A stretch of DNA of 64,000 nt. Source: Clostridium disporicum (GTDB lineage: Bacteria > Bacillota > Clostridia > Clostridiales > Clostridiaceae). A program made the translations under genes and the position numbers. The DNA lies in NCBI RefSeq assembly GCF_001405015.1, contig NZ_CYZX01000015.1:1-64000 (forward strand). The letters are read 5' to 3'. This document shows positions 55,387-64,000 of this stretch, piece by piece. Below the pieces are notes generated by a model, which saw only the letters and a program-made list of their open reading frames with translations, was not told the origin of the DNA and did not search any database. How positions within the stretch are numbered: position 1 is the first letter of the stretch; every line of letters starts with the position of its first letter.

Positions 55387-55812
55387 ATGGTATCGCTGAT
55401 AATTGGAACACATGGTAGTTTTTCTAGGGAACTTATTAATTCAGCTGAGCTTATTTATGGAAAGTTAGAAAATGTTAACTATATAACCTTTCTTCCTGGA
55501 GAAGGTCAAAAAGATTTGATTGATAAATACAACACTATAATAAATAAGCTTGATAAAGATTCCGAAGTTCTTTTTTTAGTAGATTTATTTGGTGGTAGTC
55601 CATTTAATACAGCTAGTATGCTATCAATAGATAACGTTAACATGGATGTCGTTACTGGAGTAAATCTTCCTATGTTATTAGAAGTTTATTCAAATATTGA
55701 TAATTCTTCATTAGAAGAATTGGTATCAATTGCTGTTAATTCAGCTCAAAAAAGTATCTGCTCATTAAAGAAATCTATAGATTTAAATAGAGAGGATGAT
55801 GATTTATTATGA
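55387..55812 (+). CDS. PTS mannose-family IIA component
   Basis: A 141-residue phosphotransferase subunit of the mannose/fructose/sorbose/GalNAc superfamily. The phosphorylated histidine is His9 in GTHGSFS, and FLVDLFGGSPFNTA is the family's second hallmark. It passes phosphate from HPr to IIB. GAGGAG precedes the ATG, and it overlaps the IIB gene by 4 bp (ATGA). Confidence 0.94.
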   Translation: MVSLIIGTHGSFSRELINSAELIYGKLENVNYITFLPGEGQKDLIDKYNTIINKLDKDSEVLFLVDLFGGSPFNTASMLSIDNVNMDVVTGVNLPMLLEVYSNIDNSSLEELVSIAVNSAQKSICSLKKSIDLNREDDDLL

Positions 55813-56294
55813 AAATTGGATTAGCTAGGATTGATGACAGGTTAATTCACGGACAAGTTGTAACAGTATGGACAAAAGAATGTAAATGCCAAAGAATAAT
55901 TGTTTGCAATGATGAAGTTGCTAACGATAATCTTAGAAAAACTTTATTAACTCAAGTTGCTCCTCCTGGAGTAAAATCTCATGTTGTAAGTATAGATAAA
56001 GCTGTGAGGGTTTACAATAATCCTACTTATGCAAATGATACCGTATTATTATTATTTACTAATCCTACCGATGTAGTAAGACTTATAGATGCCGGAGTAG
56101 ATATTAAATCTGTAAACATTGGTGGTATGTGCTTTAAAGAAGGTAAAAAACAATTAACTACTGCAGTCTCTGTAAACGAAGAAGATGTTAAAGCTTTTAG
56201 ATATCTTGATAGCAAAGGTATTGAATTAGAAATAAGAAAGGTTGCATCAGATTCAAAAACTAATATTATGCCTCTGATAAATAAAAATTTTTAA
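55809..56294 (+). CDS. PTS mannose-family IIB component
   Basis: A 161-residue cytoplasmic subunit; the phospho-histidine is His14 in RIDDRLIHGQVVTVW. It hands phosphate to the incoming sugar. Translation is coupled to the IIA gene through the ATGA overlap. Confidence 0.95.
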   Translation: MKIGLARIDDRLIHGQVVTVWTKECKCQRIIVCNDEVANDNLRKTLLTQVAPPGVKSHVVSIDKAVRVYNNPTYANDTVLLLFTNPTDVVRLIDAGVDIKSVNIGGMCFKEGKKQLTTAVSVNEEDVKAFRYLDSKGIELEIRKVASDSKTNIMPLINKNF

Positions 56295-56335
56295 TTAGCC
56301 TATAAATTTTTTATATAAAAAAGGGAGGTTTATTT

Positions 56336-57124
56336 ATGTCAACTATTCAAATTATCCTTATCTTCATAGTTGCATGTATATCTGGTATGGGTAGCGTTCT
56401 TGATGAATTTCAAACTCATAGACCACTTATAGCGTGTACACTTGTCGGACTTATTTTAGGTGATCTTAAAACCGGTATCATCATTGGTGGTACCCTAGAA
56501 ATGATGGCACTTGGATGGATGAACATCGGTGCTGCAATGGCTCCTGATGCTGCTCTAGCATCAATTATCTCTACAATTATAGTTATATCAGGAAAACAAG
56601 AAATGGGTGCTGGTATTGCTCTAGCAGTTCCACTAGCTGCTGCAGGTCAAGTTTTAACTATATTCGCTAGAACTATAACAGTATTCTTCCAACATCAAGC
56701 TGATAAATATGCTGAAAAAGGTGATTTAAAAGGAATTGATATGTGTCATCTATTAGCATTAATAATTCAAGCTCTACGTGTATCTATTCCTGCATTAATA
56801 GTTGCTATATTTATAGGAACTGAAGCTGTTCAAAACATGCTTAATGCTATTCCTCAATGGTTAAGTGGAGGACTTGGAGTTGCTGGTGGTTTTATAGTTG
56901 TTGTAGGATATGCAATGGTTATAAATATGATGGAGGCAAAATATCTAATGCCTTTCCTATTCTTAGGATTCGTAGTTGCTGCATTTACTGACTTTAACCT
57001 TATAGCTCTTGGTGTTTTAGGAACAGTAGCTGCAATAGTTTATATTCAATTAAATCCTAAATATAACGAATCTAAAACTGTTACAGTAGTAAGCAATACT
57101 GATAATGATGATTTATTAGACTAA
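56336..57124 (+). CDS. PTS mannose-family IIC permease
   Basis: A 262-residue integral membrane subunit (FDEFQTHRPLIACTLVGLILGDLKTG). It forms the sugar channel together with IID. GGGAGG precedes the ATG. The sugar is not fixed by sequence; a separate IIA and the GatZ and GntR genes elsewhere in the window make N-acetylgalactosamine or a related amino sugar possible. Confidence 0.95.
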   Translation: MSTIQIILIFIVACISGMGSVLDEFQTHRPLIACTLVGLILGDLKTGIIIGGTLEMMALGWMNIGAAMAPDAALASIISTIIVISGKQEMGAGIALAVPLAAAGQVLTIFARTITVFFQHQADKYAEKGDLKGIDMCHLLALIIQALRVSIPALIVAIFIGTEAVQNMLNAIPQWLSGGLGVAGGFIVVVGYAMVINMMEAKYLMPFLFLGFVVAAFTDFNLIALGVLGTVAAIVYIQLNPKYNESKTVTVVSNTDNDDLLD

Positions 57125-57140
57125 GAAAGGAGTGTAAATA

Positions 57141-57962
57141 ATGAGTGAAATAAAATTAACAAAACAAGATCGTATTCATGTATTTCTTCGTTCTAATCTT
57201 CATCAAGGTTCTTGGAACTTTGAAAGAATGCAAGCTTTAGGATATTGCTATGCTATGATACCTGCAATAAAAAGATTATATCAAGGTGAAGACAGAAAGA
57301 AGGCATTAAAAAGACATCTAGAATTCTTTAATACTCAACCATTTGTAACTGCTCCTATCTTAGGTGTTAATCTGGCTATGGAAGAACAAAAAGCAAATGG
57401 TGCAGATATAGATGATGGTTCAATTAACGGTTTAAAGGTTGGTTTAATGGGCCCTTTAGCAGGTGTTGGCGACCCAATATTCTGGGGTACTTTAAGACCA
57501 GTAACTGCTGCATTAGGAGCTTCCTTAGCACTTACTGGTAGTTTGCTTGGACCTCTTCTTTTCTTCCTTCTATTCAATGTAGTTCGTCTTGGATTTAGAT
57601 GGATAGGTATCGAATATGGCTACACTAAAGGTACTGATATAATCAAAGATATGGCCGGAAATAAGCTTCAAAAACTAACAGAAGGAGCTTCAATTCTTGG
57701 TTTATTCGTAATCGGAGCTCTAATTTGTAAGTGGACAACTGTTAATATTCCATTTGTATTAGCAGAATACACTGCTCAAGATGGTACAAACGTAGTTACT
57801 ACAGTTCAAAGCGTACTTGATAGCTTACTTCCAGGATTAATTCCTTTATTGATGACTTTTGGTTGTATGAAACTTCTTAAGAAAAAAGTTAATCCTTTAT
57901 GGATAATCTTCGGATTATTTGCTATTGGAATTATAGGATACTATTTTGGCTTCTTAGCTTAA
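57141..57962 (+). CDS. PTS mannose-family IID component
   Basis: A 273-residue membrane subunit with the typical LRSNLHQGSWNFERMQALGY start and GLMGPLAGVGDPIFWGTLRP. It is the last gene of the operon; its stop codon lies two bases before the second multi-hairpin element. Confidence 0.95.
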   Translation: MSEIKLTKQDRIHVFLRSNLHQGSWNFERMQALGYCYAMIPAIKRLYQGEDRKKALKRHLEFFNTQPFVTAPILGVNLAMEEQKANGADIDDGSINGLKVGLMGPLAGVGDPIFWGTLRPVTAALGASLALTGSLLGPLLFFLLFNVVRLGFRWIGIEYGYTKGTDIIKDMAGNKLQKLTEGASILGLFVIGALICKWTTVNIPFVLAEYTAQDGTNVVTTVQSVLDSLLPGLIPLLMTFGCMKLLKKKVNPLWIIFGLFAIGIIGYYFGFLA

Positions 57963-57964
57963 TT

Positions 57965-58228
57965 GAAATAAAGTGCGAAGCACTTTAGAGAAAAGTTTGA
58001 CTTCGTCAAAGGAGAAAAGTTAGCTAACGCTGAAGGGAAAAGGTCACTTACGTAACAGGGAAAATATTGCTTTTCGCAATAATGAAAAGTCTGAGTATTG
58101 CACTTTTTTCTGCTACGCAAGTAGCATTTTCACCTTAACTTAAGTTAACTTTTCCCGGCTTCTTTAGCAGCCTTTTCACCTCGACGAAGTCGACTTTTCA
58201 CTTGCGCACCTAGTGCGCACTTTATTTC
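57965..58228. repeat. Multi-hairpin palindromic element, copy B
   Basis: A 264-bp element with perfect 13-bp inverted ends GAAATAAAGTGCG / CGCACTTTATTTC. About ten small stems follow one another: AGTGC/GCACT, TTTGAC/GTCAAA, GTTAGCTAAC, ATTGC/GCAAT, TGCTAC/GTAGCA, TTAACTTAAGTTAA, TCGAC/GTCGA and TGCGCAC/GTGCGCA. Linkers are GAAAAG on the left and CTTTTC on the right. Stems at matching places differ from copy A but stay paired. Confidence 0.85.
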
Positions 58229-58696
58229 TTTTCTTCATTAAAAATATAGTTCCTAATCTTATAAATGCAACTAAAACTAAAATATCTCCTACTTTACTAT
58301 ATAGTGTATTCTCGTTAATAAATTGAACTTTAGTATTTATGTACCCACTTTCTAATGGTAGCAACATTCCAATAGATTCTTTAGTTAATTATTCATATAT
58401 TTTGAAGTGGTCATGTGTATCATTAGTACTCTACTTTTCTTCTGTAGATAGATTTCCTTTAATAATAGATATATCTACTAAGTCATTATTATTAATGCTA
58501 TTAATTTTTATTAACCCAAATACTAAATTAACTATAAATATGCTTACTGAAATTATTATATATTTATTTATAAAAATGGTATTAATCCTATCCTCATAAA
58601 TAAGCTTAGATTATCATATGTAAAAGATAATCCAGCTATTATAGCAGATATTATTACTAATAATATCTCTTTATTTTTATTCAAAACTCTAATCAT
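58229..58696 (-). pseudogene. Degraded second copy of lnt
   Basis: The minus strand still encodes fragments similar to the adjacent lnt: MIRVLNKNKEILL...AGLSFTYDNLSLFM (like its N-terminus), FIVNLVFGLIKIN ... IIKGNLSTEEK (like residues about 211-245) and SGYINTKVQFINENTLYS (like its C-terminus). Stops interrupt the frame and two large internal parts are missing. The 3' end runs into the multi-hairpin element. It is the relic of a tandem duplication. Confidence 0.82.
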
Positions 58697-58836
58697 AACC
58701 TTCAATAATAATTCTTTATCCTTTGTATTAAATTAAATATATATCATTATTTAATTCATACCCATTGTAAACAATTTATATATTTTTGATTTAATAATAA
58801 ATCAATATTATTAGAAAGCTAATACTTTAGTTATAT

Positions 58837-60414
58837 CTAATCCTCATAGTTTCTATATAAATTCTTTATTAAAAATACACATACTATAAATAAAATAACT
58901 ATGTAAATTATATATTCACCTATCATTGTATATAACGTCTTATCATTTATAATCTCTACAGATGAATTTATATATCCTTGCTTTAAGGTGCTTAACCTTT
59001 CTACTATTCTTCCTTTATTATCTATAAAACAAGAAATTCCCGTATTAGCAGCACTTACAACATATCTATTATTTTCAATAGCCCTTAGAACTGCATTATT
59101 GTTATGTTCATAAACTGCTTTAGAATCTTTAAACCAAGAATCATTACTTGCTATAAATATTACTTCAGCTCCATCTTTTACACTCTCTCTTACTAACCTT
59201 GGGAATACAGATTCATAGCATACTAAACATCCTATCTTAATATTACTCTCATCAATAATTGCTGATTCCTCTCCTGCTTTAAGATCACCATCTACAAGAT
59301 TTAACTCTTTAATTATAGGAATATTATCTAGTAGAAATTCTTAAAAAGGTAGAACTTCCCCAAATGGTACTAGATGTCTCTTAAAGTAAATGTCTTCAAT
59401 ATCTCCATCACTATTTATGGCTACTATAGAATTATATTTATAACAATCATTTTTATAGTCTGTATAAAAAGTACCAGTCATAAATGTAACATTAAGACTT
59501 TTAGCTAACGCCTTATACTCCTGTAATATCCAACTATTCTTTGAAATATCTATAGGTATAGCAGTCTCTGGCCATAATACTACTTCAGTCTTATCCCCAT
59601 ATGTACTACTATTTTCAACAGCCTCTACAGTTAACTCTTTATAAATATTAAAACTTTTAAATATGTCTCCTTTTTGCCATTTTTCAGTAGTATTTATATT
59701 TCCTTGTACAACAGTTACATTTACCTCTTTACTATCTACCCTCTCATTTAATTTTGCATATCCATAAGCTATATTAACAATAAAAATTAATATAGCTATA
59801 AAAACTAATTTCATAGCTACAGCTTTATTCTTCTTATAATTAACTAATCCCTCTAAAATCATTCCATTAAAAACTATTATTATAAAACTAATAAAGCTAC
59901 TTCCAAAAAGAGAGATGCTTTGAATTATAGGTAAGTAATCTACCTGAGATATAGCAAGCTTTCCCCATGGAAATCCTAATAATCCTTGTTCCTGTATATA
60001 CTCAATTACAACCCATAAACTTGCTATAGTAAAAATATTTAATAAGTTGTTTTTTACTTTTAGATATTTAAAAATTCCAAGAACTATACCTATTACTAAG
60101 CCTTCCAACAAACTAATTAATATCCATCCACAAAAAAGTATTATAATACTTTTTGTCTTACCTAAATCAAGCCATTCAAAAGGATATAGATTGAATATCC
60201 AATGTAATAACACTAAATAGTATGTAGTTCCAAATATAGTTCCAATTTTAAATATTTTTATAAAAGTATTCTCTTGTCTAATTAATATATTAATTAAAGG
60301 AATAAAACTTATCCACATAAGTATTCCTAAGTTATCAACAGTAAATGATATTCCGCTTATAATAGCTGATAAAATTATTATTAATATTTTACCTTTATAT
60401 AAATCTGTTTTCAT
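58837..60414 (-). pseudogene. lnt: Apolipoprotein N-acyltransferase gene with in-frame stop
   Basis: The frame encodes a 525-codon Lnt-type protein: about seven membrane helices in the first 220 residues, then the nitrilase-like domain. Lnt adds the third acyl chain to lipoproteins. The catalytic triad is Glu283 (WPETAIP), Lys345 (FKRHLVPFGE) and Cys399 (VCYES). A TAA replaces codon 358 (59341-59343), directly after FGEVLPF, so Cys399 is not translated. The frame downstream is intact to the normal end with a final membrane helix, so the lesion is recent. The truncated 357-residue product would be inactive. Confidence 0.85.
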
Positions 60415-60506
60415 TGTACTATCCCCTAATAGATTTAATATTTTTAAGTATTAACATAAAACCTTTTATTAAACCAATCATATAAGTTAATTATTGATAA
60501 TAAAAA

Positions 60507-60531
60507 AAGGCTGTGCCTAAGCACTAGCCTC
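60507..60531 (-). terminator. Terminator between the P-type ATPase and lnt
   Basis: GGCT-A-GTGC/GCAC-A-GCC stem followed by T7 on the minus strand. Confidence 0.85.
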
Positions 60532-60546
60532 CTTATAAAAATATCT

Positions 60547-60607
60547 GATAGCAGGTTACCTATTTGTTGCATAGCCTAAAATTATGGCTCTCTTCTGTGC
60601 TGCTATC
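60547..60607 (-). ncRNA. Unclassified structured RNA before lnt
   Basis: On the minus strand GATAGCAG pairs with CTGCTATC around 45 bases that contain a second stem GAGCC/GGCT and the sequences CACAG, ATGCAA and GGTAACC. The terminator at 60507-60531 follows after about 16 bases. The arrangement resembles an aptamer plus terminator, but I cannot assign it to a riboswitch class. Confidence 0.45.
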
Positions 60608-60689
60608 TGACTTATATTTGAGAATTCCCTTTACTATAGTTTATTACCATATACAAAAAAGTTTACAATTTATCTTAAAATATTTATGA

Positions 60690-63356
60690 TTATGCTATAT
60701 TTTCTAAATTTTCTTCTTTTTCTATTATACTAATATTTTCTTTTCTATCAGCAATATTTTCTTTAACAATCTTAACGATTTGTATTATTATAGTTGGTAT
60801 TATCGCTAATAAATATATTGTTCCATATTGATTTAATCTTAAGTTTTCAACTTGGAATAATCTTTGTAAGAAAGGTACAAATAAAACAGCATTTAAAAGT
60901 ATTAATCCAATTCCAAAAGCTCCCCAAGTATATTTATTTGCAAATACACCTAATCTAAAGATTGAATTCTTACCTCTACAGTTAAATCCATGGAATAACC
61001 TAGCTAAACAAAGTGTTGCAAATGCCATAGTTGATGCTGTTAATGGAGTTCCTCCCTTAGCTCCTCCCATATAGAATGCTATTAAGGTTACTATTCCTAT
61101 TAACAATCCTTCTAAACCAATACCTAATAAGAAATCTTTAGTTAATATTGATTCGCTTCTTCCTCTTGGCTTTTCATTTAACAATCCTTTATTAGCATTT
61201 TCCATACCTATTGCTATAGCAGGCAGACTATCAGTTAAAAGATTCATAAATAATAAATGTACTGGTGCAAATATCACTGGTAACGCCATTATTGATGAAT
61301 ATAAAACAGCTATTATCCCTGCAGTATTACCTGAAAGTAAAAATCTTATTGAGTTTTTAATATTGCTATAAACATTTCTACCATTAGAAACTGATTTAAC
61401 TATAGTAGCAAAGTTATCATCAGTTAATATCATAGATGCTGCATCTTTTGAAACTTCCGTACCTGTAATACCCATTGCTATACCAATATCAGCCTGCTTT
61501 AATGCTGGCGCATCATTAACTCCATCACCAGTCATAGCAACTATTTCACCTTTTTCTTGCCATGCTTTTACTATTCTAATTTTGTGTTCTGGTGAAACTC
61601 TAGCATAAACTGATATATGCTCAATATTTTCTTTCAATTCTTCATCGGTCATCTTATCTATTTCTAGACCTTCAATAGCTCTGTCTCCATCTCTTAAAAT
61701 ACCAATTTCTTTTGCAATAGCTGAAGCTGTAATCTTATGGTCACCTGTAATCATAATTGGTTTAATACCTGCTCTTATACAATCCGCAACCGCTTGTTTG
61801 CTTTCTTCTCTTGGAGGGTCTATCATCGAAATTAATCCTATGAAAGTAAAGTTGTTTTCATCTTCTAAAGTTAAATCTCTAATATCTGATAACTCCTTAT
61901 ATCCAAAAGCTAAAACTCTTAATCCATTTTCAGATAATTCTTTATTAGTTATTATTATATTTTGCTTATCTTCATAACTTATTTCTTTAACACCTTCTGA
62001 AGTCATAATATATTTAACTCTATCAAGCATTACATCTAATGCACCTTTTGTGAACATTATATTCTTGTTATCTATATTATGAAGAGTACTCATAAGTTTT
62101 CTATCTGAATCAAATGGAATTTCTGATAATCTTGAAATATCTCCACGTAAATTTAGTTCATTAATAGAAAGTTTATGACCTAAATTAACTAAAGCAACTT
62201 CTGTTGGGTCTCCAATTTCTCTTCCATCTTGTGATGTAGAATCATTACAAAGTATAGCATTCTTTAATAAGTATGCTTGTACATTATTATCTAGGCTTAA
62301 ACTTTCACCATCTATAAGTTCCCCATCAACATATACTTTTTTTACAGTCATTTTATTTTGAGTTAATGTACCTGTTTTATCAGAACATATTATAGATACT
62401 GAACCTAACCCTTCTACAGCTTTTAATTTTTTAATAATAGCATTTTCTTTTGCCATCTTTTGAGTACCTAAAGCAAGAACTATAGTTACTATTGAACTTA
62501 AAGCCTCTGGTATAGCTGCAACAGCAAGAGCAACAGCAAACATTAATGAATCAATTACTGGCATTTTTCTATATAAAGATAATCCAAATACAACAACACA
62601 AATAGCTAATATTATAAATGCTAGTTTCTTACTAAAATCATCTAAACTTACTTGTAATGGAGTCTTCTTTTCTTGAGTTTCTTCCATTAGAGTTGCTATC
62701 TTACCAATCTCTGTTTTCATACCTGTTGAAGTAACTAACACTAAAGCCCTACCATATGTAACTAGAGATCCTGAGAATACCATATTTTTCTGATCACCTA
62801 AAGCTACTTCTTCTTTATCTATTGTTTCAGTTGCTTTATCAACACTTAATGATTCTCCAGTTAGTGAACTTTCATTTACTTGAAGTGAGTAATTTTCAAT
62901 AATTCTACCATCAGCAGCTACTAAATCCCCAGCTTCTAATATTAATATATCCCCAGGGACTACATTTTTAGAATCTATCTCTATTTTAGCTCCATCTCTT
63001 ATAACCTTTGCTGAAGGTGATGACAAAGCTTTAAGAGAATCTAAAGATTGTTCTGCCTTAAAATGTTGTACAGTTCCAAGTATTGCATTTAAAATAATAA
63101 CTGCAAATATTACTAATGTACTTTCTACATTATCACTCATCATTGATATTATTCCTGCAATAATTAATATAAATACTAGCAAATCCTTAAACTGACTTAA
63201 AAACACTTGGATAACTGTTTGTTTCTTCTTCTCATTAAGTGCATTTAATCCATTTTTACTTAAGCTTTCCGTAACTTGTTGTGATGTTAAACCATCTTTT
63301 GTAACATTAAAATCTTTCAATGAATCCTCTACATTAATATTAAAATAACTTTTCAT
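60690..63356 (-). CDS. P2-type cation ATPase, probable Mn2+ exporter
   Basis: An 888-residue P-type ATPase of the Ca2+/Mn2+ group. N-terminal cation-ATPase domain, TGES at about residue 167, PEALSSIVTIV helix M4, DKTGTLT phosphorylation site, GDGVNDAPALK and helix M6 with FMNLLTDSLPA are all present. By sequence alone it would be called a calcium pump. Its leader, however, holds a yybP-ykoY Mn2+ riboswitch, as upstream of the manganese-linked ATPase YoaB of lactococci, so export of Mn2+ is more likely. AAGGGGG precedes the ATG. Confidence 0.9.
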   Translation of the reverse strand: MKSYFNINVEDSLKDFNVTKDGLTSQQVTESLSKNGLNALNEKKKQTVIQVFLSQFKDLLVFILIIAGIISMMSDNVESTLVIFAVIILNAILGTVQHFKAEQSLDSLKALSSPSAKVIRDGAKIEIDSKNVVPGDILILEAGDLVAADGRIIENYSLQVNESSLTGESLSVDKATETIDKEEVALGDQKNMVFSGSLVTYGRALVLVTSTGMKTEIGKIATLMEETQEKKTPLQVSLDDFSKKLAFIILAICVVVFGLSLYRKMPVIDSLMFAVALAVAAIPEALSSIVTIVLALGTQKMAKENAIIKKLKAVEGLGSVSIICSDKTGTLTQNKMTVKKVYVDGELIDGESLSLDNNVQAYLLKNAILCNDSTSQDGREIGDPTEVALVNLGHKLSINELNLRGDISRLSEIPFDSDRKLMSTLHNIDNKNIMFTKGALDVMLDRVKYIMTSEGVKEISYEDKQNIIITNKELSENGLRVLAFGYKELSDIRDLTLEDENNFTFIGLISMIDPPREESKQAVADCIRAGIKPIMITGDHKITASAIAKEIGILRDGDRAIEGLEIDKMTDEELKENIEHISVYARVSPEHKIRIVKAWQEKGEIVAMTGDGVNDAPALKQADIGIAMGITGTEVSKDAASMILTDDNFATIVKSVSNGRNVYSNIKNSIRFLLSGNTAGIIAVLYSSIMALPVIFAPVHLLFMNLLTDSLPAIAIGMENANKGLLNEKPRGRSESILTKDFLLGIGLEGLLIGIVTLIAFYMGGAKGGTPLTASTMAFATLCLARLFHGFNCRGKNSIFRLGVFANKYTWGAFGIGLILLNAVLFVPFLQRLFQVENLRLNQYGTIYLLAIIPTIIIQIVKIVKENIADRKENISIIEKEENLENIA

Positions 63357-63397
63357 ACTTTTTCCCCCTTATCAAATTTACAATAATATGAGTCAAT

Positions 63398-63474
63398 ATA
63401 AAAAGAGACTCTTAATATAGTTCTCATTAAAATAACATCTAAGTTATTTTTTTAAGAATTATATTAAAAGTCTC
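63398..63474 (-). terminator. Riboswitch-controlled terminator of the P-type ATPase
   Basis: GAGACT-TTAATATA pairs with TATATTAA-GAGTCTC across a long loop with its own hairpin; T5 follows on the minus strand. The stem reuses TTTAAT of aptamer helix P1, as in the mntP leader. Confidence 0.82.
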
Positions 63475-63551
63475 GTAACCTAGTAGGCATATAACACCAG
63501 ACTTAAAAGTCGCGATTGTTGATGTTATATTTTAAACTACTCCCCTTTAAT
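63463..63551 (-). ncRNA. yybP-ykoY (Mn2+) riboswitch of the P-type ATPase
   Basis: P1 ATTAAA/TTTAAT, then GGGGAGTAG, then the stem ATATAACA/TGTTATAT enclosing TCAACAA, an inner stem GACT/AGTC, and TGG. The signature pieces and their order match the mntP leader at 52153-52249. Confidence 0.8.
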
Positions 63552-63571
63552 CAATATTCATTTTATATAGT

Positions 63572-63600
63572 ATTATATACCACTTATTTGAAAATGTCAA
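63572..63600 (-). promoter_or_regulatory. Promoter of the P-type ATPase leader
   Basis: Perfect TTGACA, 17-bp spacer, TATAAT on the minus strand, about 20 bp ahead of the aptamer. Confidence 0.9.
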
Positions 63601-63685
63601 TTATTTATAATTCATTTTACAATTATTTAATAAATTAAAAAAAATTAGTTGCTTGTTAAAATATATACCTTTAATTGTATTTTTA

Positions 63686-63763
63686 TGGTATAATAATTTC
63701 ATAAACCTACCAGGCAAAAATAGGTTTGAAAACGAAGGTAATCTGCTAATGCCTTCGTTTTTT
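63686..63763 (+). ncRNA. Short leader or small RNA with terminator
   Basis: An extended -10 box (TGGTATAAT, 63686-63694) is followed by a hairpin AAACCTA/TAGGTTT and then AACGAAGG/CCTTCGTT with T6. The product would be about 60 nt, ending 93 bp before the gene at 63857. It could be an attenuator for that gene or a separate small RNA; the class is unknown. Confidence 0.5.
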
Positions 63764-63856
63764 GTTTTATTTTTATATTTTTTGTAAACGTTTTAAAGGA
63801 ATTTTTTTATTCTTAACGAATATTTATATTATAGAAAGTATTTAAAGAGGTGACTT

Positions 63857-64000
63857 ATGAACCATATTTTTTATATTAGTAATGATTGCATTGAAGTGTT
63901 TTTATCAGATACTTCTTCTACTGAAGATGATGAATTATTAGCTAAAGCGTTAAATTTCATGAGAAACTCTGGTTTAACAGTTACTTTAAAAGGTTTTGAT
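63857..64000 (+). CDS. Partial gene at right edge, unknown
   Basis: The first 48 codons of a plus-strand gene that continues past the window (MNHIFYISNDCIEVF ...). AAAGAGGTG lies 6 bp before the ATG. No family is recognised from this part. It may be controlled by the leader RNA and terminator at 63686-63763. Confidence 0.6.
   Translation, partial: MNHIFYISNDCIEVFLSDTSSTEDDELLAKALNFMRNSGLTVTLKGFD

Noticed and set aside
58176..58367. Minus-strand open frame of 63 codons
   Set aside because: It is the C-terminal remnant of lnt running into the multi-hairpin repeat, not a gene.
58339..58599. Plus-strand open frame of 86 codons
   Set aside because: It lies over the decayed lnt copy, whose minus-strand fragments show clear homology; it has no ribosome binding site.

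Overview
This is a low-GC chromosomal window of a Clostridium sensu stricto-type organism; I cannot name the species. The evidence is the AT-rich codon use, strong AGGAGG-type ribosome binding sites, near-consensus sigma-A promoters, the butyryl-CoA operon (crt-bcd-etfB-etfA-hbd) with a Rex operator, an H-cluster ([FeFe]-hydrogenase-type) protein, a CIRCE-controlled groESL operon and a Gram-positive type IV pilus locus. Almost every gene is on the minus strand. The plus-strand exceptions are an unknown 537-residue protein, a small membrane protein, an insertion sequence with its passenger gene, a mannose-family PTS operon, and a partial gene at the right edge.

Layout. 1-1509: sixteen complete tRNA genes plus a 3-base fragment of another, with tandem Pro-Gly-Arg duplication and three separate promoters. 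1595-3712: rph-rdgB-phosphodiesterase operon, interrupted by a structured repeat. 3907-12971: unknown protein, peptide-binding protein, ligA-pcrA, rRNA pseudouridine synthase. 13083-22391: FMN-binding lipoprotein with an ATT start, a repeat-built Y_Y_Y-like protein, pgi, guaA, and guaB behind a guanine riboswitch. 22411-35689: type IV pilus locus (pilD, pilB, pilC, two pilins, pilMN fusion, pilO, three minor pilin-like genes). An IS1595-family element has landed in the last codons of pilD. One minor pilin ends in what looks like a family 2 carbohydrate-binding module. 36096-44739: groESL, H-cluster protein, GatZ-like tagatose-bisphosphate aldolase subunit with a GntR regulator, 8-oxoguanine glycosylase, small redox protein. 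45542-51264: hbd, etfA, etfB, bcd, crt and rex. 51449-55244: mntP behind a yybP-ykoY (Mn2+) riboswitch, then cadA-cadC. 55387-57962: PTS IIA-IIB-IIC-IID. 58229-60414: two tandem lnt pseudogenes. 60690-63600: a cation P-type ATPase behind a second yybP-ykoY riboswitch.

How the genes work together. The butyrate genes, rex and the H-cluster protein belong to NADH and ferredoxin balancing in fermentation. mntP and the riboswitch-controlled ATPase look like one manganese-efflux regulon, and cadC-cadA is a separate soft-metal resistance pair. The pilus genes form a complete assembly set (peptidase, ATPase, platform, alignment proteins, pilins) without a PilT retraction ATPase in the window.

Most unusual items: a pair of about 250-bp elements built from some ten short hairpins on a palindromic backbone, whose stems differ by compensatory changes; a pilin-CBM2 fusion; an IS insertion that supplies a new stop codon to pilD and carries a lipoprotein gene; two decaying lnt copies side by side; and several structured RNAs, two of which I cannot classify.
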